In this document: piece after piece, positions 18,701-29,340 of the stretch
Numbering within the stretch: position 1 is the first letter of the stretch
Layout of the letters: each line of letters begins with the position of its first letter
From: Pseudomonas pseudonitroreducens
GTDB lineage: Bacteria; Pseudomonadota; Gammaproteobacteria; Pseudomonadales; Pseudomonadaceae
Reading direction: 5' to 3'
NCBI RefSeq assembly: GCF_021603645.1
Contig: NZ_BQHJ01000003.1
Span: 310,001-374,000 of the forward strand
DNA: 64,000 bases
Made by a program: the position numbers and the translations under genes
Notes under the pieces: model-generated
Told to the model about the DNA's origin: nothing
What the model saw: only the letters and a program-made list of their open reading frames with translations
Databases searched by the model: none

Positions 18701-18811
18701 AATCATGATGGTGTACGGCTCGCCGGAACCTTGCGGGGCGAAGTAGTTCTCTTTCTCCCACAGGGGATACCAGTGGGATTCGATGGCGTGGGGCTGGTAG
18801 GTCTTGTCCAT
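15797..18811 (-). CDS. valS: Valyl-tRNA synthetase with an in-frame insertion
   Basis: Class I synthetase charging tRNA-Val. HIGH appears as HMGH at residues 47-50, the editing (CP1) domain follows, and KMSKS is at 605-609. The C-terminal tail is the family's coiled-coil arm ([18 protein letters not shown]). The product is 1004 residues, whereas E. coli ValS is 951 with KMSKS at about 554. The extra ~50 residues lie between the conserved blocks [19 protein letters not shown] (about 425-445) and [14 protein letters not shown] (about 517-530), in a stretch of visibly lower GC (listed separately). Every catalytic motif is intact, so the enzyme should work. Start [10 protein letters not shown] fits the family N-terminus. 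Confidence 0.97.
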   Translation of the reverse strand: MDKTYQPHAIESHWYPLWEKENYFAPQGSGEPYTIMIPPPNVTGSLHMGHGFNNAIMDALIRYRRMQGRNTLWQPGTDHAGIATQMVVERQLAAQGIARHDLGREKFLEKVWEWKDQSGGTITRQIRRLGSSVDWSRERFTMDDGLSEAVKEAFVRLHEDGLIYRGKRLVNWDTKFHTAISDLEVENHDEKGHLWHLRYPLADGNQTADGKDHLIVATTRPETMLGDSAVAVHPEDERYAALIGTFIDLPLVGRRIPIIADDYVDREFGTGCVKITPAHDFNDYEVGKRHNLPLINIFDKNAAVLGTAQVFQLDGSVNAEFDASLPAAYAGLDRFVARKQIVADFEAAGLLEKIDDHALKVPKGDRSGTVIEPWLTDQWYVSTKPLAEPAIAAVEDGRIQFVPKQYENMYFSWMRDIQDWCISRQLWWGHRIPAWYDDAGNVYVARNAEDAYVQLFKAHGLENPVDVINSRENYRNNHKYFQDQAVKGAVLEEDLKTVKSAWTVIEAIAVSQGIGKLRQDEDVLDTWFSSGLWTFSTLGWPEQTEYLKTFHPTDVLVTGFDIIFFWVARMIMLTMHLIKNGDGTAQIPFKTVYVHGLVRDGQGQKMSKSKGNVLDPLDIVDGITLDELLEKRTSGMMQPKLAEKIAKQTKAEFPEGIASYGTDALRFTFCSLASTGRDIKFDMGRVEGYRNFCNKLWNAANFVIENTDGKDTGVNGEPVELSSVDRWIISALQRTEIEVARQLDAFRFDLATQALYEFIWDEYCAWYLELVKPVLWDENAPIERQRGTRRTLARVLETALRLAHPFMPFITEEIWQRIKTAAGKSGDTLMLQPWPIADETKIDAAAEGDIEWVKALMLGIRQIRGEMNISMAKRIDLVLNNASPEDHRRLADNEPLLMKLAKLETIRVLDEGEEPPMSATALVGDLQVLVPMAGLIDKAAEMARLDKEIQRLEGEVKRVGGKLSNEGFVAKAPPEVIEKERAKLAEAEQAVTNLVQQREKIASL
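17281..17480 (-). other. Low-GC in-frame insertion inside valS
   Basis: A hand count gives about 96 G+C in these 200 bases (48%), against roughly 65% in flanking valS. It encodes residues of about 444-511 with codons rare in this genome (AAT, TTA, GTT, AAA, TAT) and an Asn/Lys/Tyr-rich sequence ([17 protein letters not shown]). E. coli ValS has only about 20 residues at this place. The boundaries are approximate. Confidence 0.7.
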
Positions 18812-18918
18812 GAGCGCGGCGGGACCCTGATAAGGCTAGACGGAAAACCGCTGAGTATAACGGGAGGCAGGGCGCTCAGGCCACCGGCGTGGTTTTGCCC
18901 CTTGGCCGATGGGGGCTG

Positions 18919-18992
18919 TAGGAGCGAGCTTGCTCGCGAACGCTCTTCTGCAAGCTCGCAGTGGCGATGGTTCGCGAGCAAGCTCGCTCCTA
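18919..18992. repeat. REPIN-like inverted pair, copy C
   Basis: Intact arms at 18919-18941 and 18970-18992, identical to copy A apart from the spacer. The spacer itself contains CAAGCTCGCA, a fragment resembling the repeat core. It lies upstream of valS and downstream of the next minus-strand gene. Confidence 0.9.
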
Positions 18993-19016
18993 CAGAAAAC
19001 GGAATGGCGCGGGGTG

Positions 19017-19376
19017 TCAGGGCTTGCGCTGAGCCAGCAGGCGCTGCATCCGCGCTTCCAGGCGGCGCTGCAGTTCGGCTTCGATCTGCGGGGCGAAGTC
19101 GTCGATCACATCCTGCAGGATCAACTGGGCCGCCGCGCGCAGCTCCAGGTCCAGGCGGTTCAGCTCGCTGGTCGCGGTCGCGGCGGGTAGGGCAGTGGAG
19201 GGTTCCTGCGCCAGGGGCGCGGGCGTGACGACGTCGGAGAGCAGCGGAATGTTGTCCGGCTCGAAGGATTCGGTGAGCAGGGGCGGCTCGGCCCCCGTCT
19301 CGTCCAGCAGGTCCTGGATCTTCTTCAGGTCTTCCAGCAGGTGGTCGGGGTCGTGCGGGGGCTTACGGCTGTCCAT
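19017..19376 (-). CDS. Conserved small acidic protein between holC and valS
   Basis: A 119-residue protein: an acidic N-terminal half (DPDHLLEDLKKIQDLLDE, low-complexity Pro/Thr/Ala linker) and a C-terminal amphipathic helix with many Arg/Gln/Leu (LELRAAAQLILQDVIDDFAP, LQRRLEARMQRLLAQRKP). No domain recognised. Its position between holC and valS is the same in P. aeruginosa (a hypothetical gene there), which suggests a conserved role, but nothing in the sequence shows it. The start is 19 bases beyond the holC stop, so it is probably in the same operon. Confidence 0.75.
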   Translation of the reverse strand: MDSRKPPHDPDHLLEDLKKIQDLLDETGAEPPLLTESFEPDNIPLLSDVVTPAPLAQEPSTALPAATATSELNRLDLELRAAAQLILQDVIDDFAPQIEAELQRRLEARMQRLLAQRKP

Positions 19377-19395
19377 GGTCTTGGCGGGTGCGTTC

Positions 19396-19824
19396 TCAAG
19401 GGCGTGGCAGGCGGTGGTCCTGCAAAGGATAGCCCTGCTCGCGGTAACGGCGGAAATTCTCCCGCGCGGCCTGACGAATCGCCGGTTCCTCGATCACCAG
19501 TTCGGCGACCCGGTTGAAGCGGTCGACGAAGGCAGGAATGGCCAGGGTCAGGTTGATCAGCAGGTCCCGGTGGCTCTCCGGCGGCTCGCCCAGGGCCAGC
19601 ACGATGGGCGAGTCGGCGTCTTCTTCCGCCGCGTTGTGTGGGATGAAGGTTTCCCCACGGAAGTTCCACAGCCGGGCATCCAGCGCATCGCGCTGGGCCT
19701 CGTCGCTGCACAGCACGAAGATGCGCATGCCTTGCCGCCAGGCCTTTTCGGCCAGGCGGCAGGCGATGGTCAGGCGTGCGTCGGGATCGGCGCTGGGAAT
19801 GACGTAGAAATCCACACGCGTCAT
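19396..19824 (-). CDS. holC: DNA polymerase III chi subunit
   Basis: A 142-residue protein beginning MTRVDFYVIPSADPDARL, the HolC N-terminus. Chi bridges the clamp loader (through psi) to single-stranded-DNA-binding protein in the replisome. Recognisable segments are ACRLAEKAWRQGMRIFVLC and ALDARLWNFRGETFIPH, the latter family-typical. The ATG at 19824 is preferred over an upstream in-frame ATG at 19851 because conservation starts there. The pepA stop lies 34 bases upstream; order pepA-holC-orf-valS is as in other pseudomonads. Confidence 0.93.
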   Translation of the reverse strand: MTRVDFYVIPSADPDARLTIACRLAEKAWRQGMRIFVLCSDEAQRDALDARLWNFRGETFIPHNAAEEDADSPIVLALGEPPESHRDLLINLTLAIPAFVDRFNRVAELVIEEPAIRQAARENFRRYREQGYPLQDHRLPRP

Positions 19825-19858
19825 GCGTTCGATCCCATCGGCAGATTGCACTGTGCCA

Positions 19859-22656
<2,798 letters not shown>

Positions 22657-22664
<8 letters not shown>

Positions 22665-23724
22665 GCTGGATCGTTACATCGGCACAACCGTCTTCGTTTC
22701 CATTCTCGCGGTCCTCGGGGTAATCCTCGGCCTGGCCGAACTGTTCGCCTTCGTCGACCAGTTGGGGCAGATCGATGACAGCTATACGCTGACCGAGGCC
22801 CTCAAGTTCGTATTGCTCACGGGGCCGAGCCGGGCCTACGACATGCTCCCCATGGCGGCGCTGATCGGCTGCCTGGTGGGCCTGGGCACCCTGGCCAGCA
22901 ACAGCGAACTGACCATCATGCGCGCCGCTGGCGTGTCGCTGCAGCGTATCGTCTGGGCAGTGATGAAGCCGATGCTGGTGCTGATGTTCGCCGGCATCCT
23001 GGTCGGCGAGTACGTGATTCCCTACACCGAAACCGCTGCCCAGAGCGGTCGCGCGCTGGCCCAGAGCGGCAACGGCTCGCAGAGCTCCAAGTCGGGCCTC
23101 TGGCACCGCCAGGGGCACGAGTTCATCCACATCAACGTGGTGCGCCCGGACGGCGTGCTGCTGGGCGTGACCCGCTACAACTTCGACGACAACCGTCGCC
23201 TGCAGACCGCGAGCTTCGCCCGCCAGGCGGTCTTCGAGAACAACCAGTGGCAACTGCAGGATGTGACCACCAGCGTGCTGCATGCCGCGGAGAAGCGCAG
23301 TGAGGTGGTGAGCTCGCCCAGCGAGACCTGGAACATCCAGCTCAGCCCGCAACTGCTCAATACCGTGGTGATGGAGCCGGAAGCGCTGTCGATCACCGGC
23401 CTGTGGAGCTACATCCATTATCTGCAGGACCAGGGCCTGAGCTCCAACCGCTACTGGCTGGCGTTCTGGACCAAGATCCTGCAGCCGTTGGTGACGGCCG
23501 CCCTGGTCTTGATGGCGATCTCGTTCATCTTCGGTCCGCTGCGTAGCGTGACCCTCGGCCAGCGGGTATTTACCGGTGTGCTGGTGGGCTTCACCTTCCG
23601 CATCGCGCAGGACCTGCTCGGCCCGTCGAGCCAGGTGTTCAACTTCCCGCCGCTGCTGGCGGTGCTGGTGCCGGCAGCGATCTGCGCCTTCCTCGGCACC
23701 TTGCTGTTGAAGCGGGCCGGATAA
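22657..23724 (+). CDS. lptG: LPS export permease LptG
   Basis: A 355-residue six-TM permease (MRKLDRYIGTTVFVSILAVL), with TM helices near 10-35, 60-80, 100-120 and three more from about 270 to 350, and a periplasmic domain between. Its ATG overlaps the lptF stop (ATGCGTAA), so the two subunits are translationally coupled. It pairs with LptF to bind LptB2 and hand LPS to LptC. A REPIN and a terminator follow. Confidence 0.96.
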
Positions 23725-23730
23725 ACCCTG

Positions 23731-23795
23731 TAGCAGCGAGCTTGCTCGCGAACCTCTTGCCACCGAGTGGGGGCGCGCGAGCAAGCTCGCTCCTA
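23731..23795. repeat. REPIN-like inverted pair, copy D
   Basis: Arms at 23731-23753 (one change, TAGCAGCGAG) and 23773-23795, separated by a shorter 19-base spacer than in the other copies. It lies directly behind the lptG stop. Confidence 0.88.
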
Positions 23796-23810
23796 CAGAG
23801 AGCAAAAGCA

Positions 23811-23836
23811 AAAAGCCGGCAATCGCCGGCTTTTCT
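23811..23836. terminator. Bidirectional terminator between lptG and the RDD gene
   Basis: AAAAGCCGGC-AATC-GCCGGCTTTT: A-run, hairpin and T-run in both directions, between convergent genes. Confidence 0.85.
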
Positions 23837-23847
23837 GTGCGCGGGAA

Positions 23848-24369
23848 TCAGCCGCGGCCCTGGGTTGCCTTGCGCACCGCCTTGGGAATCTGGATCACCA
23901 CGCTTTCCGAGTAGCGGTCCTGCCAGGTGCGCTTGTCCTTGTCCCAGAGCATCCAGAGGAAGCCAAGGCCGGCGCAGCCCCAGGACGCGATGGCAATGAC
24001 GAAGCGCAGCAGCGCCTGCATCAGGGTGATGCGCGTGCCGTTGGCGTTCTGCACGCGAATGCCCCAGACCTGCATGCCGAGGGTCTGGCCACTGTGGGTC
24101 CAGAACTTCGCGAAGAAGGCGAACACGCTGATGAACAGCAGGCTGGACAGCAGCGGGTCACCGGTCAGGGCACCCTGGTCGGCCAGCATGCGGAGTTTCT
24201 CGCTGCCATAGATCAGGCGCAGGAAACCTTGCTGATAGACCAGCGTCACTACCATCAGCAAGGCCACGCAGAGCAGGAAGTCGTAGAACATCGCGGCAAA
24301 GCGACGGACGAGCGTGGCGGGCGGAAAGTCTCCGGTGGGCTGGAGCTGCTGCGGCTTGGGCATGGGCAT
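23848..24369 (-). CDS. RDD-family membrane protein
   Basis: A 173-residue protein with the RDD signature (LVRRFAAMFYDFLLCVALL) in TM1, two further TM segments (LLSSLLFISVFAFFAKFW and LLRFVIAIASWGCAGLGF), and the C-terminal WDKDKRTWQDRYSESVVI that closes most RDD domains. RDD proteins are polytopic; characterised ones include Na+/H+ exchange in halophilic Gram-positives. The position behind lptFG is conserved in Pseudomonas. Function unknown. A second ATG four bases in (MPKPQQL) is an alternative start. Confidence 0.88.
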   Translation of the reverse strand: MPMPKPQQLQPTGDFPPATLVRRFAAMFYDFLLCVALLMVVTLVYQQGFLRLIYGSEKLRMLADQGALTGDPLLSSLLFISVFAFFAKFWTHSGQTLGMQVWGIRVQNANGTRITLMQALLRFVIAIASWGCAGLGFLWMLWDKDKRTWQDRYSESVVIQIPKAVRKATQGRG

Positions 24370-24524
24370 CTTCTGTGGCGATCAGGATGGATGGGGCCGG
24401 GATTATACGGATTCCGCCGCGCAGCGTTCTGTGGCGCAGGCTGTTCTAAGCTCAAGGCACGTCGCTACCCATGAGGGAGTGGCAATGCGTCGCAGGTCGC
24501 GACGCTGTCGAGCAAGGAACAAGG

Positions 24525-26093
24525 ATGCCGCTACGCAGCTATACCCGGCGCCGGCTGCTGCCCCGTCTGGTCTTTTCCCTTTCCATGGCACTGCTGCCGC
24601 TGTTGCTGGGCAGCGCCATCATCTATTGGCAGGCCCTGCGCAGCCTGAGCAGCGAGGCAAGTGCGGCGTCGAACGAGGCTGTGCGCCTGTTCGATGTGAT
24701 GCTCGGCAACGCCACGGCAGCTGCCCGGGCGGCACTGTTGCACGCCGATGAATCCTGCGAAGACGCCACCTGGGTGCTCCGCGAGCAGGTCGCCGTGGTG
24801 CCGTTCGTCCGTTCGGTCAACCTGACCCGCGACAACGACATCTATTGCACCTCGCTGTTCGGCGAGTTCGACGAGCGCCTCGACCCCAGCCTCTATGCGA
24901 ATGGGCAACTGCGGATGATGGCGGGCAATTCGGTGACGCCGAACTATGCCCTGCTGATCCTGCGCCGGGTGCAGGGCAACAAGGCGGCCCTGGCGACCGT
25001 CGATGGGCGCTACCTGAGCAATACGCTGCAATTGGTCGATCAGCGCAGCGACCTGCAGCTGCAGGTTGGCCGGCAGTGGATGGACGAAGAGGGGCGGGTG
25101 TTCGACGGTGAACCGGCGTCCCTGCCTCTTGGGCATGTCGAACTGGCGTCCGGGCAGTTTCCCTACAAGGTCATCGGCGGCTTTCCGAAAGGCGCGCAGT
25201 GGCGGCACATCCGCGAGGATTCGCTGCCGCTGGTAACGCTGATGCTGATGCTCGGCGGGGTGTCGGGCATGGCCTGCTACTGGCTCTGGGGGCGTTCGGC
25301 GACGCCGAGCCTGGAGCTCGAGCGCGCCTTGCTCGCCGGGGAGTTCGTCCCCTATCTGCAACCCCTGGTCGATGCCCGGGACGGTCACTGGATCGGTGCC
25401 GAAGTGCTGATGCGCTGGACTCATCCGCGCGAAGGCATGGTCGGCCCCGACCTGTTCATCCCCATGGCCGAGCGCTCCGGGTTGATCGTGGCGATGACCC
25501 GCGAACTGTTCCACCAGGTCGCCGACGGCCTGGCGCCGCACGCAAAATTGCTCGGCCAGGGCTTTCACCTGGGCTTCAACATCAGCGCCCGGCACTGTAC
25601 GGAACCGGGGCTGTTCGACGATTGCCGGGACTTCCAGGCGCGCTTCCTGCCCCATCGCCCGGAGCTGACCCTGGAGCTGACGGAACGCGAGCTGATCGTC
25701 TCCAGCGAGGTGACGGACGAGTTGTTCGACAAGCTGCACGGATTGGGCGTCAAGCTGGCGATCGACGACTTCGGAACCGGCAACTCGAGCCTGGCCTACC
25801 TGCACCGCTTCAAGGTGGATGCGCTGAAGATCGACAAGAGCTTCGTCGCGATGATCGGTGTGGACGCGCTGTCCTCGCACGTCCTCGACAGCATCGTCGA
25901 ACTCTGCGGCAAGCTGGACCTGATGATCATTGCCGAGGGGGTGGAGACCGTGGAGCAGCAGGCTTACCTGGCCTCCCGCGGCGTCGAGGTGCTGCAGGGC
26001 TATCTGTTCGACCGGCCGATGCCTCTGGCGGCGTTCGTCGCAGCACTGCAGGAGCGGCATGGCGTGGCTGCGGCGCCGCAAGCTCGCCAATGA
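24525..26093 (+). CDS. CSS-motif plus EAL-domain c-di-GMP phosphodiesterase
   Basis: The start at 24525 (MPLRSYTRRR) has AAGGA 7 bases upstream. Residues of about 12-33 and 231-255 are TM helices; between them is a periplasmic CSS domain with Cys78 and the CTS motif at Cys108. In E. coli PdeC-type enzymes a disulfide between such cysteines keeps the enzyme off until reduced. The C-terminal EAL domain (about 265-515) carries GAEVLMRW (EVL for EAL), NISARH, LELTERE, AIDDFGTG, LKIDKSF, AEGVET and QGYLFDRP: all metal and catalytic residues present, so it should hydrolyse c-di-GMP. It should respond to periplasmic redox state. Confidence 0.93.
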   Translation: MPLRSYTRRRLLPRLVFSLSMALLPLLLGSAIIYWQALRSLSSEASAASNEAVRLFDVMLGNATAAARAALLHADESCEDATWVLREQVAVVPFVRSVNLTRDNDIYCTSLFGEFDERLDPSLYANGQLRMMAGNSVTPNYALLILRRVQGNKAALATVDGRYLSNTLQLVDQRSDLQLQVGRQWMDEEGRVFDGEPASLPLGHVELASGQFPYKVIGGFPKGAQWRHIREDSLPLVTLMLMLGGVSGMACYWLWGRSATPSLELERALLAGEFVPYLQPLVDARDGHWIGAEVLMRWTHPREGMVGPDLFIPMAERSGLIVAMTRELFHQVADGLAPHAKLLGQGFHLGFNISARHCTEPGLFDDCRDFQARFLPHRPELTLELTERELIVSSEVTDELFDKLHGLGVKLAIDDFGTGNSSLAYLHRFKVDALKIDKSFVAMIGVDALSSHVLDSIVELCGKLDLMIIAEGVETVEQQAYLASRGVEVLQGYLFDRPMPLAAFVAALQERHGVAAAPQARQ

Positions 26094-26100
26094 ATTCGTC

Positions 26101-26133
26101 GTGGTGCAGCTGTCAGGGTGAGCGCTGCACCAC
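26101..26133. terminator. Inverted repeat between convergent EAL and DoxX genes
   Basis: Perfect ten-base arms (26101-26110, 26124-26133) around 13 bases, between convergent stops at 26093 and 26152. There is no T-run; a terminator is probable. Confidence 0.5.
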
Positions 26134-26151
26134 GCGTTGCGTGTCAGGTCC

Positions 26152-26619
26152 TCAGCGAATCCTGAACAGCCGATCCAGCGACCAGGCACCCGCGCCGCGA
26201 CCGATCAGCAGCAGAAGCAAGCCGGCCCAGGACAAGTGTGTCGGCCAGGCGTCGGGGTAGACGAACACCTCGATCACCGTGGTCATGCCCAGCAGTGCCA
26301 GTGCCGAAAGGCGAGTGAACAGCCCGAGCGCCAGCAGGATTGGGAAGAAATGCTCTGCATAGGTGGCCAGGTGTGCGGCGATGTACGGTGGCACCAGGGG
26401 CAACATGTACTCGCTCTGGAACAGTTCGTAGGTGCCGGGGGTGATGGTCAGGAGTCCCTCCACCTTGGTGCGCCCGGAGAGAAAGAAGATCGCGGCAATC
26501 CCGACGCGCGCCACCAGGCACAGGAAAGAGTCGCCCAGCAGGCGCTGCAGCAAGTCCGCAAGGCGATTCCAGCCGTGGCGCAGGCCGGTGGTGGGGGTGG
26601 TGCCGTGAGCAAGGTCCAT
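26152..26619 (-). CDS. DoxX-family membrane protein of the bufferin operon
   Basis: A 155-residue protein with four hydrophobic helices and the DoxX opening pattern ([59 protein letters not shown]). AAGGAGG lies 7 bases upstream of the ATG at 26619; the in-frame longer start would run through the preceding gene. It is the last gene of the DUF2282-DUF692-DUF2063-DoxX unit, an order found in bufferin (copper-binding RiPP) operons, where the DoxX protein is thought to act in the inner membrane, possibly in redox supply or export. Role inferred from context. Confidence 0.85.
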   Translation of the reverse strand: MDLAHGTTPTTGLRHGWNRLADLLQRLLGDSFLCLVARVGIAAIFFLSGRTKVEGLLTITPGTYELFQSEYMLPLVPPYIAAHLATYAEHFFPILLALGLFTRLSALALLGMTTVIEVFVYPDAWPTHLSWAGLLLLLIGRGAGAWSLDRLFRIR

Positions 26620-26629
26620 GATGTCCTCC

Positions 26630-27385
26630 TTAAGCGAGGGTGACGGGACGAAAAACGCCGGCGGCCAGCAGGCGGCCCAGCAGCACGCTGAAATCCAGAT
26701 CGGGCTGTGTGGCAAGTGCCAGCGTTGACGCGCGATCGAGGCTGTTCCCCTCCGCGCAGGCGTCGAGGAAGACGCAGCCGCCGAGCTCCAGGGACTGCCA
26801 GTCGACACCTTCGGCATGGCCGACCAGCAGGACGCCTTCGCCGTGCCAGGGCAGCGCATCGGGCATTGGCAGCGCTTCACGGTTGTAGTGCCAGAGGCTG
26901 CGGATCGGTTGTTCAGCAAACCAGCGCCAGCGCACGCTGGCGCGCGGTTCCAGCTGACAGGTGGCGAGGTCCGAGGCGGTCATGCCGGCCAGGCTGGCCA
27001 AGTCCAGCAGTGCGTCCTGATGCGCGGTGAATGCCTCGGTCCAGAGCCGGTCCAGGCGCGCTACGTCGCCCAGGTAGGGAAACGCGCGTGCTGGCTCGCA
27101 GGCATCGAGGAAGTCCGCGAAGCGTTCACCGTAGAGCACCAGGCGAGCGTCGCTCGGCGGCATTTCTCCGGCGTACAAGGCCGCAACGGCACGCATCCAG
27201 TCGCTACCGGCCAGACGCTCGACGCTGGGGAAGTTGGCGCACAGGGCGTCGATGCAACCCTTGAGGACAGTGTTGCGGTACACCTGGAAAGCGGCCTGCG
27301 TGGTGACCGCCTGCAGTTCCGGGGCCGGGCGCTGGTAGAGCGCCGCGACGAACGCGTCCTGGAAGGCGCCCAGAGAGGTCTTCAT
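26630..27385 (-). CDS. bufC1: DUF2063 (BufC-type) partner protein of an MNIO enzyme
   Basis: A 251-residue protein with the DUF2063 N-terminal helical domain ([56 protein letters not shown]) and a C-terminal all-beta part. DUF2063 proteins accompany DUF692 enzymes and are thought to recruit or present the precursor peptide (a RiPP recognition-type role). ATGA overlap with the bufB stop (27382-27385) gives translational coupling. The ATG at 27385 is chosen by that overlap; an in-frame extension upstream is inside bufB. There are 10 bases to the DoxX gene. Confidence 0.88.
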   Translation of the reverse strand: MKTSLGAFQDAFVAALYQRPAPELQAVTTQAAFQVYRNTVLKGCIDALCANFPSVERLAGSDWMRAVAALYAGEMPPSDARLVLYGERFADFLDACEPARAFPYLGDVARLDRLWTEAFTAHQDALLDLASLAGMTASDLATCQLEPRASVRWRWFAEQPIRSLWHYNREALPMPDALPWHGEGVLLVGHAEGVDWQSLELGGCVFLDACAEGNSLDRASTLALATQPDLDFSVLLGRLLAAGVFRPVTLA

Positions 27386-28215
27386 GCGGTCACCTCGACC
27401 AGGTTCAGGGTTGCCTGGGCGATGTCGCGTTCGGCCAGCAGGTCGGCAAAAGCCGGAAGGTGATCGTCGCGCTCGATCAGCGTCGGCCTTGGCCCGATAC
27501 GCTGGATCAGGCGCTGGTACAGGGCCCACACCGGTTCAGCGATGGGCGCGTCGTGGGAGTCGATCAGCAGCTCGCCGCCTGCGTCATGGCTGTGTCCGGC
27601 CAGGTGGATCTCGAGGATGGCCGCAGCAGGGAAACCAGCGAGATAGTCGTGCGCGTCAAAGCCGAGATTGTGCGCGCTGACATGCACGTTGTTGATATCG
27701 AGCAACAGACCACAGCCAGTCCGCAGCGCCAGTTCGGTGAGGAACTCTATTTCGCCCCAGTCATGGCCCTCGAGGCGTACGTAGTGGCTGGGGTTCTCGA
27801 TGGCGATGCGCCGCCCCAGGGCTTCCTGGGTGCGCTGGATATTCTCGGCTATGCGCGCCAGGGCGGCATGGCTGCGCGGGAAGGGCAGCAGGTCCGGCAA
27901 ATACTGGCCACGCCAGGTGGACCAGGCCAGGTGCTCCGAGATCAGTTCCGGTTGCACACGCTCGACCAGCGCGCGCAGCTGATGCAGGTGCGCAGGGTCC
28001 GGAGCCGAGTCCGCGGCCAGGGATAGCGATACTCCGTGGAGTGTCAGCGGATGCCGTTCCGCTATGCGCTGCAGCCAGGCGAGGCGGGGGCCGCCGACCA
28101 TGTAGTTCTCCGGGTGGACTTCAAACCAGAGTCCCTGGGCAGTGCAGGCAAGAGCGTCCGCGTAGTGCTCGGCCTTCAGCCCAAGGCCTGCGCCCAGTCG
28201 AGTATGTGCGTTCAT
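27382..28215 (-). CDS. bufB1: DUF692 multinuclear iron oxidase (MNIO), bufferin maturase
   Basis: A 277-residue TIM-barrel enzyme of the DUF692 family. His/Glu/Asp iron ligands are visible in [49 protein letters not shown] and LIDSHDAPI. MNIOs oxidatively rewrite cysteines of precursor peptides (oxazolone/thioamide in methanobactin, thiooxazole in bufferins). The gene lies between the putative precursor gene upstream (16 bases after its stop) and the DUF2063 partner downstream (overlap). The substrate assignment to the adjacent DUF2282 peptide rests on this context and on characterised Caulobacter homologues. Confidence 0.92.
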   Translation of the reverse strand: MNAHTRLGAGLGLKAEHYADALACTAQGLWFEVHPENYMVGGPRLAWLQRIAERHPLTLHGVSLSLAADSAPDPAHLHQLRALVERVQPELISEHLAWSTWRGQYLPDLLPFPRSHAALARIAENIQRTQEALGRRIAIENPSHYVRLEGHDWGEIEFLTELALRTGCGLLLDINNVHVSAHNLGFDAHDYLAGFPAAAILEIHLAGHSHDAGGELLIDSHDAPIAEPVWALYQRLIQRIGPRPTLIERDDHLPAFADLLAERDIAQATLNLVEVTA

Positions 28216-28231
28216 GGTCGGCGGCCTGGGC

Positions 28232-28519
28232 TCAGGCCTTGCTCGGGGTCAGCGAGCCCATGCCGTGGGGCGTCTTGATCGAGGTGCAGGTGCCGGCCGG
28301 GACGTTCTTCCAGTGCATGCCGTCATAGTCCTTCTTGGCACTGCCTGCACAGGTGGTGCCCGCGCCCGCCTTGCAGTCGTTCTTGCCTGCCATGGCCACG
28401 CCGTAGCATTTCTCCATGGCGGCGCCATTGCCGGCCTTGGTGTTCATGTCGTCGGCCAGGGCTGCGCTGGTGATGGCGGCGAGGGCAATGGCGGCGGTAG
28501 TCAGGGTCAGGGTTTTCAT
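28232..28519 (-). CDS. bufA1: DUF2282 bufferin-type RiPP precursor (periplasmic metal-binding)
   Basis: A 95-residue protein. A signal peptide (about residues 1-22, cleavage after SAALA) is followed by a small Cys/Gly/Lys-rich core with exactly four cysteines, Cys38, Cys49, Cys57 and Cys78, in [20 protein letters not shown] and AGTCTS. This is the DUF2282 pattern; in Caulobacter bufferins such cysteines are partly converted to copper-binding thiooxazoles by the MNIO enzyme. The last residues ([13 protein letters not shown]) are family-typical. It is the first gene of the operon, preceded by an ECF-type promoter element (28581-28606). Probable job: periplasmic copper buffering. Confidence 0.88.
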   Translation of the reverse strand: MKTLTLTTAAIALAAITSAALADDMNTKAGNGAAMEKCYGVAMAGKNDCKAGAGTTCAGSAKKDYDGMHWKNVPAGTCTSIKTPHGMGSLTPSKA

Positions 28520-28580
28520 GGTGCGGTTGCTCCAGTTCGGTTGAGGGCCGCGGAGGACTTTCCGACGGCTTGATGGGTAG

Positions 28581-28606
28581 TTCGCCGGGAGCGCTGATCC
28601 GGTTAC
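28581..28606 (-). promoter_or_regulatory. Putative SigF-type ECF promoter of the bufferin operon
   Basis: On the minus strand GTAACC (28606-28601), 16 bases, then CGAA (28584-28581). The same element with the same spacing precedes the sigma-factor gene. It would place the transcription start near 28573 and leave about 54 bases of leader before bufA. The pattern matches, from memory, the consensus reported for Caulobacter SigF. Confidence 0.72.
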
Positions 28607-28733
28607 AGCCGTGCGAAAAAATTTTGAGAATTCTTCGCCGCGGCCCTAACGTATTGAACGACGGTCTGTTTTTCCTGTGGGCCGGCGGCGCGCCAGAAAC
28701 AGCGGCGAGTCGTGGGAAAAATCCAGCCGCGGT

Positions 28734-28759
28734 GTAACCAGGACGGCCGATGCAGCGAA
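28734..28759 (+). promoter_or_regulatory. Putative SigF-type ECF promoter, autoregulation of sigF
   Basis: GTAACC (28734-28739), 16 bases, CGAA (28756-28759): identical element and spacing to the one before bufA. It overlaps the apparent ATG of the sigma gene at 28750, so that ATG would not be on a transcript made from it. Confidence 0.65.
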
Positions 28760-29340
28760 CTACCAGTCAGGATGTGTTGATTGCGCGTGAAGCGCAGCTG
28801 CAGGCGTTGCTGCTGCGCGGCATGGACGGTGACAACGCGGCGTACCGTGACTTTCTCAGCGCACTGGGCACGCATCTGCGTGCCTTCTTGCGCCGGCGCC
28901 TGAGCCAGCGCCCTGGAGAGGTCGAGGACCTGTTGCAGGAGGTCCTGCTGGCGGTGCACAACGCCCGCCACACCTACCGTGCCGATCAGCCGCTGACGGC
29001 CTGGGTGCAAGCGATTGCGCGCTACAAGCTGGCGGACCATTTCCGCGCGTTCGCCCGTCGAGAGGCGCTGCATGATCCCTTGCAGGACGACGCCGCGGAA
29101 CTGCTCATCGGCGAAGATGACGAGCCCGCACAGGCCCGCCGCGATCTCGGCAAGCTGCTGCTGCAGCTACCCGACAAGCAGCGCCTGCCAATAGTCCATG
29201 TGAAGCTCGAAGGCCTGTCGGTGGAAGAGACCGCGAGCCTGACCGGGCTTTCCAGTTCCGCCGTGAAAGTGGGCATTCACCGTGGGCTGAAGGTCCTGGC
29301 GAATATGATTCGAGGAAGGCGAAGCGATGAAGACCAATGA
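28750..29340 (+). CDS. sigF: SigF-like ECF sigma factor
   Basis: Up to 196 residues. Region 2 covers about 28-105 (DFLSALGTHLRAFLRRRLSQ, VEDLLQEVLLAVHNARHTYR, LTAWVQAIARYKLADHFR), region 4 about 130-190 (LPDKQRLPIVHVKLEGLSVE, LTGLSSSAVKVGIHRGLKVL). Its downstream partner is a DUF1109 anti-sigma, which places it in the SigF/NrsF group controlling heavy-metal-responsive bufferin operons. The start is uncertain: AGGA sits 6 bases before the ATG at 28750, but an ECF promoter element overlaps it, so a GTG at 28774 or TTG at 28777 just before the conserved REAQLQALLLRG segment may be the real start. It overlaps nrsF by 14 bases. Confidence 0.9.
   Translation: MQRTTSQDVLIAREAQLQALLLRGMDGDNAAYRDFLSALGTHLRAFLRRRLSQRPGEVEDLLQEVLLAVHNARHTYRADQPLTAWVQAIARYKLADHFRAFARREALHDPLQDDAAELLIGEDDEPAQARRDLGKLLLQLPDKQRLPIVHVKLEGLSVEETASLTGLSSSAVKVGIHRGLKVLANMIRGRRSDEDQ

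Noticed and set aside
15797-18811. valS as a pseudogene or frameshift
   Set aside because: The reading frame is uninterrupted and HIGH, KMSKS and editing motifs are all intact.
28750-29340. Iron-starvation (FecI-type) sigma factor
   Set aside because: The downstream gene is a DUF1109 six-TM protein, not a FecR-type regulator, and no TonB-dependent receptor follows.
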